This document shows positions 1-5,174 of a DNA stretch of 5,174 bases, piece by piece (positions within the stretch are counted from its first letter, which is position 1; every line of letters starts with the position of its first letter). Below the pieces are notes generated by a model. It was not told where the DNA came from and made no database searches. It saw only the letters and a list, made by a program, of their open reading frames with translations. The stretch lies in assembly GCA_031255075.1 (NCBI GenBank), contig JAIRTF010000112.1, forward strand, positions 1 through 5,174, read 5' to 3'. This DNA comes from Bifidobacteriaceae bacterium. GTDB lineage: Bacteria > Actinomycetota > Actinomycetes > Actinomycetales > WQXJ01. The position numbers and the translations under genes were made by a program.

Positions 1-19
1 GAATGACGACATCGTCCGC

Positions 20-25
20 TAGGCT
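20..25 (+). promoter_or_regulatory. putative -10 box of a leaderless promoter for the DUF4143 gene
   Basis: TAGGCT fits the actinobacterial TANNNT -10 pattern and ends 6 nt before the GTG start at 32, so transcription would begin at or next to the start codon. No Shine-Dalgarno sequence precedes GTG, which agrees with a leaderless mRNA. The matching -35 position falls at or beyond the left window edge and cannot be inspected, so this rests on one hexamer and its spacing. Confidence 0.4.
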
Positions 26-31
26 GGCTTC

Positions 32-1306
32 GTGCAGGACAGTATGTTGCTGCGCGCCATGACACCCGTTGTGACCGCCGCATTGGAAGACACGCGAATC
101 GTGATGGTGGAGGGCGCCCGCCAAGTGGGTAAATCGACCCTGGCCGCACAAATCTGTGCCACCCAGGGCGGGGCGCATGTCACCTTGGACGATGACGTTG
201 CGCGCGCGGCCGCGCGGCGCGACCCGGAGGCGTTCGTCACCCAGAACCGCGGCGGCCTGTTGGTGATCGACGAGGCCCAGCGCGTCCCGGAACTGTTCCT
301 AGCGCTCAAACTCCAGGTCGACCGGGATCCCGCGCCGGGCCGCTACCTGGTGACTGGCTCCGCGGATTTCCACCATGTCAAAGGGGTGGGGGATTCGTTG
401 GCAGGCCGGACCGAACGCCTGCTCCTATACGGGTTCTCCCAGGGCGAGTTGCGCGGGAAAGCTGACCAGTTCGTGGACCTTGCCTTCGAAGCCTGGCACA
501 GCCCGGGAGGCCCAAGCCCCCTGGGACGGGCTGACTATCTGGCGGCCGCGACCGCAGGCTCGTATCCCGAGGCGGTGTCTCGGACCGAGCGGCGGCGCTC
601 GGCGTGGTTCCGCTCCTACCTGGACGCCATCGTGGGACGCGACGCCGGCGAGCTGGCGCGACTGGCGAAGCTTCGCGACTTGCCCAAGCTGCTTGACCTG
701 ATCGCCGCGCGCCAGGGCCACGAATTGGACATCACGTCCTTGGCGAACAACCTCGGCATGCCACGCACCACGCTCGGACCGTACCTCGAATTGCTCGGCA
801 CACTGTTCTTGACCCAGTCGCTTCCGGCCTGGTCGCCGAGCGCCACGTCCAGAGCGATCAAATCCCCCAAAGTGATGTTGCTGGACTCGGGCTTGGCGGC
901 CACCTTACGAGGTCTCACAACACAGGCCATGTCCCCGGGCGCGATCCCAGACGCGGCAGGGGGCCTGTTGGAAGGCTTCGTGGCCGGCGAGTTGCGACGC
1001 CAGCTCGGCTGGTCGCAGACCGACGCCCGGATCAGCCACTTCCGCGACCGCGACCGACGGGAGGTGGACTTGGTGCTGGAATCCCGAGAGGGGCTGGTGG
1101 TCGGCATCGGGGTCAAGGCCGCAGGCTCGATCAAAGTCGCCGACACCCGCGGACTGGCACGACTCCGGGACATCCTCGGCAGGCGCTTCGTCGCCGGCTA
1201 CATCCTCAACACCGGTCCCAGAGCGCGCCTCGTGGGTGAACGGATCTGGGCTATGCCTATCGACGCCCTGTGGGAGGCCGCACCGGTGAGCTTGAACCAG
1301 CCCTAG
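32..1306 (+). CDS. DUF4143-family P-loop ATPase (AAA-type N-terminal ATPase, degenerate nuclease-like C-terminus)
   Basis: A 424-aa predicted soluble ATPase of the widespread AAA_14/DUF4143 family, whose biological role is largely unknown. Visible motifs: Walker A G-ARQVGKST at residues 28-36, Walker B LLVIDEAQ at 76-83 with D80-E81, a sensor-like YLVTGSADF at 105-113, and SLAGR at 122-126. A helical, winged-helix-like middle follows, including ITSLANNLGMPRTTLGPYLELL, then the family signature SPKVMLLDSGLAATL. The C-terminal restriction-nuclease-like part keeps REVDLVLE (E344, D346) and K362, but has G360 where relatives usually have Glu (EVK). The full length fits the family (usually about 380-450 aa). 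An in-frame TAG at 20-22 excludes earlier starts. GTG at 32 is chosen because a -10-like TAGGCT lies 6 nt upstream; ATG at 44 or 59 is possible. No partner gene is visible and the upstream side is cut off. Family assignment is secure; function is not. Confidence 0.93.
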   Translation: MQDSMLLRAMTPVVTAALEDTRIVMVEGARQVGKSTLAAQICATQGGAHVTLDDDVARAAARRDPEAFVTQNRGGLLVIDEAQRVPELFLALKLQVDRDPAPGRYLVTGSADFHHVKGVGDSLAGRTERLLLYGFSQGELRGKADQFVDLAFEAWHSPGGPSPLGRADYLAAATAGSYPEAVSRTERRRSAWFRSYLDAIVGRDAGELARLAKLRDLPKLLDLIAARQGHELDITSLANNLGMPRTTLGPYLELLGTLFLTQSLPAWSPSATSRAIKSPKVMLLDSGLAATLRGLTTQAMSPGAIPDAAGGLLEGFVAGELRRQLGWSQTDARISHFRDRDRREVDLVLESREGLVVGIGVKAAGSIKVADTRGLARLRDILGRRFVAGYILNTGPRARLVGERIWAMPIDALWEAAPVSLNQP

Positions 1307-1323
1307 GACCGGTGAGAGTCACA

Positions 1324-1350
1324 GCGCTCCCGCCCCAAAGCGGACGGCGC
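1324..1350 (+). terminator. weak hairpin after the DUF4143 gene, possible terminator
   Basis: Starting 17 nt past the TAG stop, GCGC and CCGC (1324-1333) can pair with GCGG and GCGC (1340-1350) around a CCCAAA loop, with a small 2x3 internal loop. No T-run follows. Some actinobacterial terminators lack a U-tract, but short stems are common by chance at this GC content, so the call is tentative. Confidence 0.2.
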
Positions 1351-1410
1351 GGCCAACTGACCGCCGCAGCAGTGCCCGGAACACGCACACGTTTTGGAGG
1401 GCCCCAGCCA

Positions 1411-1519
1411 GCCGCGCGGCATCGGCCGCCGGAAACCGCCGCGCGGCCGAAGGAGGCCGCCGCTGAATGCCTTGGCGGCCGCGAGCCGGTGGCCAGCCAC
1501 AGCGCGCCGCCGCACGGCG
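1411..1519. repeat. cluster of short GC-rich inverted repeats upstream of topA
   Basis: The palindrome GCCGCGCGGC occurs twice, at 1411-1420 and 1438-1447 (27 bp apart). Overlapping inverted repeats are TCGGCCG (1422-1428) with CGGCCGA (1444-1450), enclosing CGG-AAA-CCG at 1430-1438; GGCCGCC (1455-1461) with GGCGGCC (1474-1480); GTGGC (1489-1493) with GCCAC (1496-1500); and CGCCG (1505-1509) with CGGCG (1515-1519). They could be protein-binding sites, a structured leader, or only a result of extreme local GC content. Confidence 0.4.
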
Positions 1520-1533
1520 AGTCCAACTTGGGG

Positions 1534-1539
1534 TACCGT
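1534..1539 (+). promoter_or_regulatory. topA: possible topA -10 box (TACCGT)
   Basis: TACCGT matches TANNNT and is preceded by GGGG in one of the less GC-extreme parts of the gap. It would give a leader of about 50 nt before the topA GTG, long enough to include the ribosome binding site. No good -35 hexamer stands at 16-18 bp upstream (the sequence there is CGCACG-like). A second AT-rich candidate, TATACA at 1578-1583, lies too close to the ribosome binding site to serve as the topA -10. Confidence 0.28.
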
Positions 1540-1584
1540 CAAGGGCCGTAGCAGTCTTAGCGGCGAACAGCCGAATCTATACAG

Positions 1585-1592
1585 AAGGGGAG
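1585..1592 (+). promoter_or_regulatory. topA: ribosome binding site deciding the topA start
   Basis: AAGGGGAG lies 5 nt before the GTG at 1598. It is the strongest Shine-Dalgarno match near this gene and sets the start immediately before the conserved KKLVIVESPTKAKTI, rather than at the in-frame ATG at 1394. Confidence 0.8.
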
Positions 1593-1597
1593 CCGGC

Positions 1598-4324
1598 GTG
1601 GCATCGAAGAAGCTCGTAATAGTCGAATCGCCGACCAAGGCCAAGACCATTGGCCGCTACCTGGGTGACGGATACCAGGTGGAGGCCTCGGTTGGCCACA
1701 TTCGCGACCTTCCCCAACCTTCGGAGCTGCCGGCAGACATGAAGAAGGGGCCTTACGGACGCTTCGCGGTCGATGTCGAAGACGGATTCGAACCGTATTA
1801 CGTGGTTGAACCGGAAAAGAAGAAAAAGGTCACTGAGCTGCGCAAAGCCCTCCAAGGGGCGTCCGAACTTTACCTCGCGACAGACGAAGACCGCGAAGGT
1901 GAAGCCATCGCCTGGCACCTGTTGGAAGTGCTCAAACCGAAGGTGCCGGTCAAGCGGATGGTCTTCCACGAGATCACCAAAGACGCCATTGCCCAAGCCG
2001 CAGCCAATCCCCGCGAACTCGACCTGAACCTGGTGGACGCCCAGGAAACCCGGCGGATCTTGGACCGGCTGTACGGCTATGAGGTTTCACCGGTGCTGTG
2101 GCGCAAAGTGCGCGCCGGGCTATCCGCCGGCCGGGTTCAATCAGTTGCCACGCGGCTGGTGGTGGAACGCGAACGCGAACGGATGGCTTTCAAAGCGGCC
2201 GAATACTGGGGCCTGGATGCCACTTTCGAAGCCGATTCGCAGTCTTTCAAAGCGGTTTTGGCGAAGCTCAATGGGGCCCGCGTGGCCACCGGTCGGGATT
2301 TCAATGACGCGGCTGAACTGACCACCGCTGGTGCTGTTTGCCTGACCGAGAACCAGGCCACAGCCCTGGCCAAGAACCTGGCTGAGGCGCCGTTCCAAGT
2401 CGCTGAGTTGACCCAAAAGCCGTACCGGCGTAAGCCGGCCGCGCCGTTCACCACCTCGACCCTCCAGCAGGAGGCCTCCCGCAAGCTGCGGATGAATTCG
2501 CGCCAAGCCATGCGCGTGGCTCAGCGGCTCTATGAGAACGGTCACATCACCTATATGCGGACCGATTCGACTTCACTGTCTGATCAGGCGTTGGGGGCTG
2601 CCCGCCGGCAAGCTGCTGAACTGTACGGCGCCGAATCAGTGCCGGACCAGCCGCGCCGCTATGCCACCAAGGCCAAGGGTGCCCAAGAATCGCATGAGGC
2701 GATCCGCCCGTCTGGCGACTCCTTCGCCACGCCCAACTCTTTGGCGGCCACGCTGTCCAAAGAGGAACTTGGGCTGTACCAGCTGATTTGGACCCGCACC
2801 TTGGCTTCACAGATGACCGATGCCGTGGGCCAAACCGTTTCAGTCACCTTGGAAGGCACCGCCACCGATGGCCAAGTGGCCGCCTTCACAGCCAGCGGCA
2901 CCGTCCTGACCGAGCGCGGCTTCTTGGCCGCCTATGAGGAGGGCCGCGACCAGTCCCGCTACGAGGAGGCCGCCGCGGAGACACAGCTGCCCAAGTTGGT
3001 CCAAGGCCAAACGGTACAAACCGTGTCCCTGGAGGCAGATGGCCACCAAACCACACCGCCTCCCCGGTACACCGAAGCTTCGCTGGTGGCGGCTCTCGAA
3101 AAGCGCGGCATCGGCCGCCCGTCAACTTATGCGGCCACTGTCTCAGTGATCGAGGACCGCGGCTACGTGGAGCGGCGCGGTATGGCCCTGGTGCCCACCT
3201 GGTTGGCTTTCGCGGTCACCAAACTGCTTGAGGAGAACTTCCGCGAGCTGGTTGATTACGACTTCACGGCCGGCATGGAAGGCGACCTGGACAAGATTGC
3301 CGCTGGCCAGGAAGACCGGGTTTCATGGTTGAACAACTTCTACTTCGGGACCGGCGCTAAGGCCATTGCCGGTGGCGAGGCGCCCGGCAATCTGAAAGAG
3401 GTTGGCCTGAAGCGCCTGGTTGAAAACCAGGGTGAGATTGACCCGCGGGAAGTCAATTCGGTGCCGTTGGGTGAAGGCATCACGCTGAGGGTGGGCCGGT
3501 ACGGCCCCTACCTCGAAGTGGCGGCCGATGCCGCTCAACAGGACTCAGCAGCCGGCCCGGCGGAGCCCACCAGGGTTCGCGTACCGGACGGCTTGGCCCC
3601 AGATGAGTTGACCCTGGAAAAGGCCAAGGAATTGTTGGCCAAAGGTCCAGACCAGGACCGGGAACTGGGCACCGATCCGCAGACCGGGTACACCGTGGTG
3701 GTCCGCAATGGCCGGTTCGGCCCCTATGTGACCGAGTTGCTGCCGGAAGGATCTGGCAAGGACGCCAAACCGCGCAACGCCTCGCTGCTGAAGTCGATGA
3801 CCGTTGAAGATGTGACGCTGGACCAGGCGCTGAGCCTGTTGTCCTTGCCGCGGGTAGTTGGAACCGATGCCGCCGGCACCCAGATCACCGCCCAGAACGG
3901 CCGTTACGGCCCCTACGTCAAGTGCGGCGCTGAATCACGTTCGCTGCCCAACGAAGAGGCCATGTTCACCATCACCGAAGCCGAAGCCCGTGAGCTGCTG
4001 GCCCAGCCCAAGCAGCGGGGCCGGGCGGCGGCTGCCGCTCCGCTCAGAGAACTGGGCAAGGACCCGTTGACGGAACTTCCAGTGGTGGTCAAAGCCGGCC
4101 GCTACGGCCCCTATGTGACCGATGGCACCACCAATGCCACCCTTCGCCAAGCCGATGATCCGGCCACCGTCACCCTGGAGCGCGCCTCTCAGCTTCTCAA
4201 TGAGAAGCGCGAACGTGGCCCGGCCAAACGCCCAGCCCGGCGGGCGGGGACGGGCAAGAAAGCGGCATCGGCCACCAAGAAGACCACCACCAAGCGGACG
4301 GCCGCCAAGAAGACCACCAAGTAG
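1598..4324 (+). CDS. topA: DNA topoisomerase I (type IA), actinobacterial form
   Basis: A 908-aa cytoplasmic type IA topoisomerase, which relaxes negative supercoils by a transient 5'-phosphotyrosine single-strand break. The TOPRIM domain (about 5-123) has E10 in VIVESPTKAKT and the metal-binding D96-x-D98-x-E100 of ATDEDREGE. The central gate domain has LSAGRVQS (175-182), the active-site ITYMRTDS with Y319 and R321, HEAIRP (366-371) and GIGRPSTY (504-511). The C-terminal part carries four GRYGPY-type repeats at 633-638, 705-710 (GRFGPY), 768-773 and 834-839, then a basic tail, about 870-908. I see only two cysteines (C248, C776), so there is no zinc-finger region; this is typical of actinobacterial TopA, and the length is close to the mycobacterial enzyme. 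The GTG start is fixed by a strong ribosome binding site; the in-frame extension to 1394 is rejected. All catalytic residues are intact. It may be cotranscribed with trmL, 42 bp downstream. Confidence 0.97.
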   Translation: MASKKLVIVESPTKAKTIGRYLGDGYQVEASVGHIRDLPQPSELPADMKKGPYGRFAVDVEDGFEPYYVVEPEKKKKVTELRKALQGASELYLATDEDREGEAIAWHLLEVLKPKVPVKRMVFHEITKDAIAQAAANPRELDLNLVDAQETRRILDRLYGYEVSPVLWRKVRAGLSAGRVQSVATRLVVERERERMAFKAAEYWGLDATFEADSQSFKAVLAKLNGARVATGRDFNDAAELTTAGAVCLTENQATALAKNLAEAPFQVAELTQKPYRRKPAAPFTTSTLQQEASRKLRMNSRQAMRVAQRLYENGHITYMRTDSTSLSDQALGAARRQAAELYGAESVPDQPRRYATKAKGAQESHEAIRPSGDSFATPNSLAATLSKEELGLYQLIWTRTLASQMTDAVGQTVSVTLEGTATDGQVAAFTASGTVLTERGFLAAYEEGRDQSRYEEAAAETQLPKLVQGQTVQTVSLEADGHQTTPPPRYTEASLVAALEKRGIGRPSTYAATVSVIEDRGYVERRGMALVPTWLAFAVTKLLEENFRELVDYDFTAGMEGDLDKIAAGQEDRVSWLNNFYFGTGAKAIAGGEAPGNLKEVGLKRLVENQGEIDPREVNSVPLGEGITLRVGRYGPYLEVAADAAQQDSAAGPAEPTRVRVPDGLAPDELTLEKAKELLAKGPDQDRELGTDPQTGYTVVVRNGRFGPYVTELLPEGSGKDAKPRNASLLKSMTVEDVTLDQALSLLSLPRVVGTDAAGTQITAQNGRYGPYVKCGAESRSLPNEEAMFTITEAEARELLAQPKQRGRAAAAAPLRELGKDPLTELPVVVKAGRYGPYVTDGTTNATLRQADDPATVTLERASQLLNEKRERGPAKRPARRAGTGKKAASATKKTTTKRTAAKKTTK
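4271..4320 (+). repeat. topA: direct repeat encoding the TopA Lys/Thr tail
   Basis: Two 20-bp units at 4271-4290 and 4301-4320 agree at 18 of 20 positions, in the same frame and 30 bp apart. They encode ATKKTT (892-897) and AAKKTT (902-907), the end of the basic tail. Lysine-rich tails of this type in actinobacterial TopA are known to help DNA binding and processivity. The repeat could allow tail length to vary through slippage, though codon bias on a simple peptide would also make the DNA look repetitive. Confidence 0.6.
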
Positions 4325-4347
4325 TTTGGCGCTGGCGCCGCAAGTTG

Positions 4348-4354
4348 AAGGGAG
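4348..4354 (+). promoter_or_regulatory. trmL: ribosome binding site for trmL
   Basis: AAGGGAG in the topA-trmL gap is a good Shine-Dalgarno match. It is 12 nt before the TTG at 4367 and 9 nt before the in-frame CTG at 4364. An in-frame TGA at 4346-4348 excludes any earlier start, so the protein must begin at one of these two codons (or later, inside conserved sequence). Confidence 0.6.
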
Positions 4355-4366
4355 CGCAGAGCCCTG

Positions 4367-4831
4367 TTGCACCTGGTGTTCTTTGAGCCGTGCATACCTA
4401 CCAACACGGGCAACGCCATTCGGCTGGCGGCGGTCACGGGCGTGCAACTGCATCTGATTGAGCCGCTCGGCTTTGAACTGACCGATTCCAAACTGCGCCG
4501 CTCCGGGTTGGACTACCACGACTTGGCGGACGTGCGGATTCACCCCGACTTGGAGACCGCCTTCGCCGCGCTGGGCGCCGAGGCGCGCATCTTCGCTTTC
4601 ACCACCCACGCCGAACAGCTCTACACAGATGTCAGCTATGCGGATGGCGATGCGCTGCTGTTTGGGCCGGAGCCCCACGGACTGCCGGAGGCGGTCAAGA
4701 ACCATCCCCGAATCACCGGCCAGTTGCGCATCCCCATGCTGCCGGCGCGGCGGTCCCTCAACTTGGCCAATTCGGCGGCCATTGCCGTCTATGAGGCGTG
4801 GCGCCAACAAGGATTTGCCGGCGGCAGTTGA
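4367..4831 (+). CDS. trmL: tRNA (cytidine/uridine-34 2'-O)-methyltransferase, TrmL-type SPOUT enzyme
   Basis: A 154-aa SpoU/TrmH-superfamily methyltransferase. In E. coli, TrmL uses S-adenosylmethionine to 2'-O-methylate the wobble nucleotide of two tRNA-Leu species; the same substrate here is inferred. Seen: N-terminal HLVFFEPCIPTNTGNAIRLAA (motif 1, 2-22), RRSGLDYH (44-51), LLFGPEPHGLP (97-107, E102), and IPMLPARRSLNLANS (122-136, R129, N132) followed by AIAVYEAWRQQGF. The last two form the trefoil-knot cofactor site. Length matches E. coli TrmL (157 aa) and there is no extra RNA-binding domain. The start is TTG at 4367, or CTG at 4364, which would give an ML-H-L-V opening like the E. coli protein and better ribosome spacing. 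Cys9 stands where Glu is common (EPEIPxNTGN). It lies 42 bp behind topA with its own ribosome binding site and no terminator between, so cotranscription is likely. Confidence 0.93.
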   Translation: MHLVFFEPCIPTNTGNAIRLAAVTGVQLHLIEPLGFELTDSKLRRSGLDYHDLADVRIHPDLETAFAALGAEARIFAFTTHAEQLYTDVSYADGDALLFGPEPHGLPEAVKNHPRITGQLRIPMLPARRSLNLANSAAIAVYEAWRQQGFAGGS

Positions 4832-4900
4832 CCGGCTGCCACTTTGAGCGCCCATCAGGCCGGGTCGCGGCGAATCTGGGCCTCCCGGCGCGGTAGAGGA

Positions 4901-4909
4901 TGCCACACT
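4901..4909 (+). promoter_or_regulatory. tmk: possible extended -10 element for tmk
   Basis: TGCCACACT reads as an extended -10 (TGN followed by CACACT, one change from TACACT). It ends 7 nt before the ATG at 4917, again the spacing of a leaderless transcript. The only nearby Shine-Dalgarno-like sequence, AGAAGG at 4910-4915, is 1 nt from ATG and too close to work normally. No -35 match is seen 17 bp upstream (CCTCCC). ATGCC at 4900-4904 and GGCAT at 4914-4918 form an inverted repeat around it. Confidence 0.3.
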
Positions 4910-4916
4910 AGAAGGC

Positions 4917-5174
4917 ATGCCGAACCGCGCCGCCTCACCGGACCGCGCCGGCGGACCGCCCCCAAACGCCGGGTTGCCGGCGCCGCCTAGAGGTCCAGCC
5001 GAGAGTTCGGTGACGGCCAACGTAGCGGGGCCAGATGAGTTGCCGGAACTGCTTTCCAGCCGGCTGGCCGGGCGGTTCATTGTGTTGGAGGGCGGCGATG
5101 GCGCCGGCAAGTCGACCCAACTGGCGCTGCTGGCTGACCGGTTGGCCGCCGCCGGATTGGTCAACGCCGCGGGG
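4917..5174 (+). CDS. tmk: thymidylate kinase, N-terminal part (runs off the window)
   Basis: The first 86 codons of dTMP kinase, which phosphorylates dTMP to dTDP in the cytoplasm for dTTP synthesis; the frame is open to the last base. The family hallmark GRFIVLEGGDGAGKSTQ lies at residues 52-68, with P-loop GGDGAGKST at 59-67, followed by LALLADRLAAAGL. From ATG 4917 about 50 residues precede the first beta strand, against only a few in typical Tmk. This extension is Pro/Ala/Gly-rich and probably disordered. A GTG at 5010 (residue 32) would shorten it, but is preceded only by a weak GAGAG; TTG at 5040 is also possible. The gene follows trmL by 85 bp. Identity is secure from the P-loop context; the start is uncertain, and the DRX and lid regions lie outside the window. 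Confidence 0.92.
   Translation, partial: MPNRAASPDRAGGPPPNAGLPAPPRGPAESSVTANVAGPDELPELLSSRLAGRFIVLEGGDGAGKSTQLALLADRLAAAGLVNAAG

Larger units (their letters stand above)
1307..1597 (+). other. 291-bp intergenic region between the DUF4143 gene and topA
   Basis: I see no convincing gene here. Open frames cross it on both strands, but their translations are low-complexity Arg/Pro/Gly/Ala runs with no recognisable domain. The topA frame stays open back to an ATG at 1394; the 68 extra residues are of that kind and are replaced by the GTG at 1598, which has a good ribosome binding site. The region holds a weak hairpin near its left end, a series of GC-rich inverted repeats at 1411-1519, a possible -10 box at 1534-1539, and the topA ribosome binding site. 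Confidence 0.75.

Noticed and set aside
616..1173. A 185-codon minus-strand open frame inside the DUF4143 gene
   Set aside because: Ser/Arg/Pro-rich translation without a recognisable domain, fully antisense to conserved ATPase sequence; a shadow frame.
32..1306. Reading the DUF4143 gene as part of a defence or toxin-antitoxin system
   Set aside because: No partner gene is visible; the downstream neighbours are housekeeping genes and the upstream side is outside the window, so no system can be supported.
1282..1316. Direct repeat ACCGGTGAG at 1282-1290 and 1308-1316 around the first stop codon
   Set aside because: Only 9 bp, with no flanking mobile-element or attachment-site features; plausible by chance.
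1257..1551. Small open frames on both strands (about 89-93 codons) across the gap before topA
   Set aside because: No plausible ribosome binding site noted, no domain, and biased composition; each overlaps the end of the DUF4143 gene or the repeat cluster. Absence of stops is expected at this GC content.
1394..1597. 68-residue N-terminal extension of TopA from ATG 1394
   Set aside because: The extra residues are Arg/Pro/Ala-rich and do not resemble TopA; a strong ribosome binding site precedes GTG 1598, which starts just before the conserved TOPRIM strand.
4328..4339. Small palindrome GGCGCTGGCGCC just after the topA stop, as a terminator
   Set aside because: The stem is 4-5 bp with a tiny loop and no T-run, and the trmL ribosome binding site follows at once; unlikely to stop transcription.
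4857..4888. Inverted repeat AGGCC/GGCCT (or CCGGG/CCCGG) after trmL as a terminator
   Set aside because: Five-base arms with a 17-19-nt loop and no T-run; the alternative pairings exclude one another.
3935..5164. A 409-codon open frame on the minus strand
   Set aside because: It runs antisense across the end of topA, all of trmL and the start of tmk, three genes with clear protein homology. Its translation is low-complexity Gly/Ala/Arg/Pro with no domain. Long antisense frames are expected in GC-rich coding DNA.

Overview
The window is GC-rich, coding-dense and strongly biased to G or C at third codon positions. The topoisomerase I has the actinobacterial layout: no cysteine-rich zinc region, four GRYGPY-type C-terminal repeats and a basic Lys/Thr/Ala tail. 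Together with the adjacency to a thymidylate kinase gene, this points to a high-GC Gram-positive actinobacterium. I cannot assign a genus from sequence alone.

Layout, all on the + strand: (1) 32-1306, a 424-aa P-loop ATPase of the DUF4143 family that stands alone and probably has a leaderless GTG start. (2) 1307-1597, a 291-bp non-coding stretch packed with short GC-rich inverted repeats; it should hold the end of transcript 1 and the topA promoter. (3) 1598-4324, topA, DNA topoisomerase I, 908 aa from a GTG start with a good ribosome binding site; all expected catalytic residues are present. (4) 4367-4831, a TrmL-type SPOUT tRNA wobble 2'-O-methyltransferase of about 154 aa with a non-ATG start, 42 bp behind topA. 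(5) 4917 to the right edge, the first 86 codons of tmk (thymidylate kinase), including its P-loop, cut by the window end.

topA, trmL and tmk are close and co-directional. They make a housekeeping cluster for DNA supercoiling, tRNA modification and dTTP supply. The topA/tmk association is familiar in actinobacteria (from general knowledge); the methyltransferase between them is the local variation. The DUF4143 ATPase is a poorly understood accessory-type gene, separated from topA by the long gap, and it shares no evident pathway with the rest.

I found no convincing new multi-gene system, mobile element, CRISPR array or RNA gene. The points most worth a second look are a Glu-to-Gly change in the nuclease-like motif of the DUF4143 protein, the possible leaderless starts, the inverted-repeat cluster ahead of topA, and the long Pro/Ala/Gly-rich N-terminus (or wrong start) of tmk.
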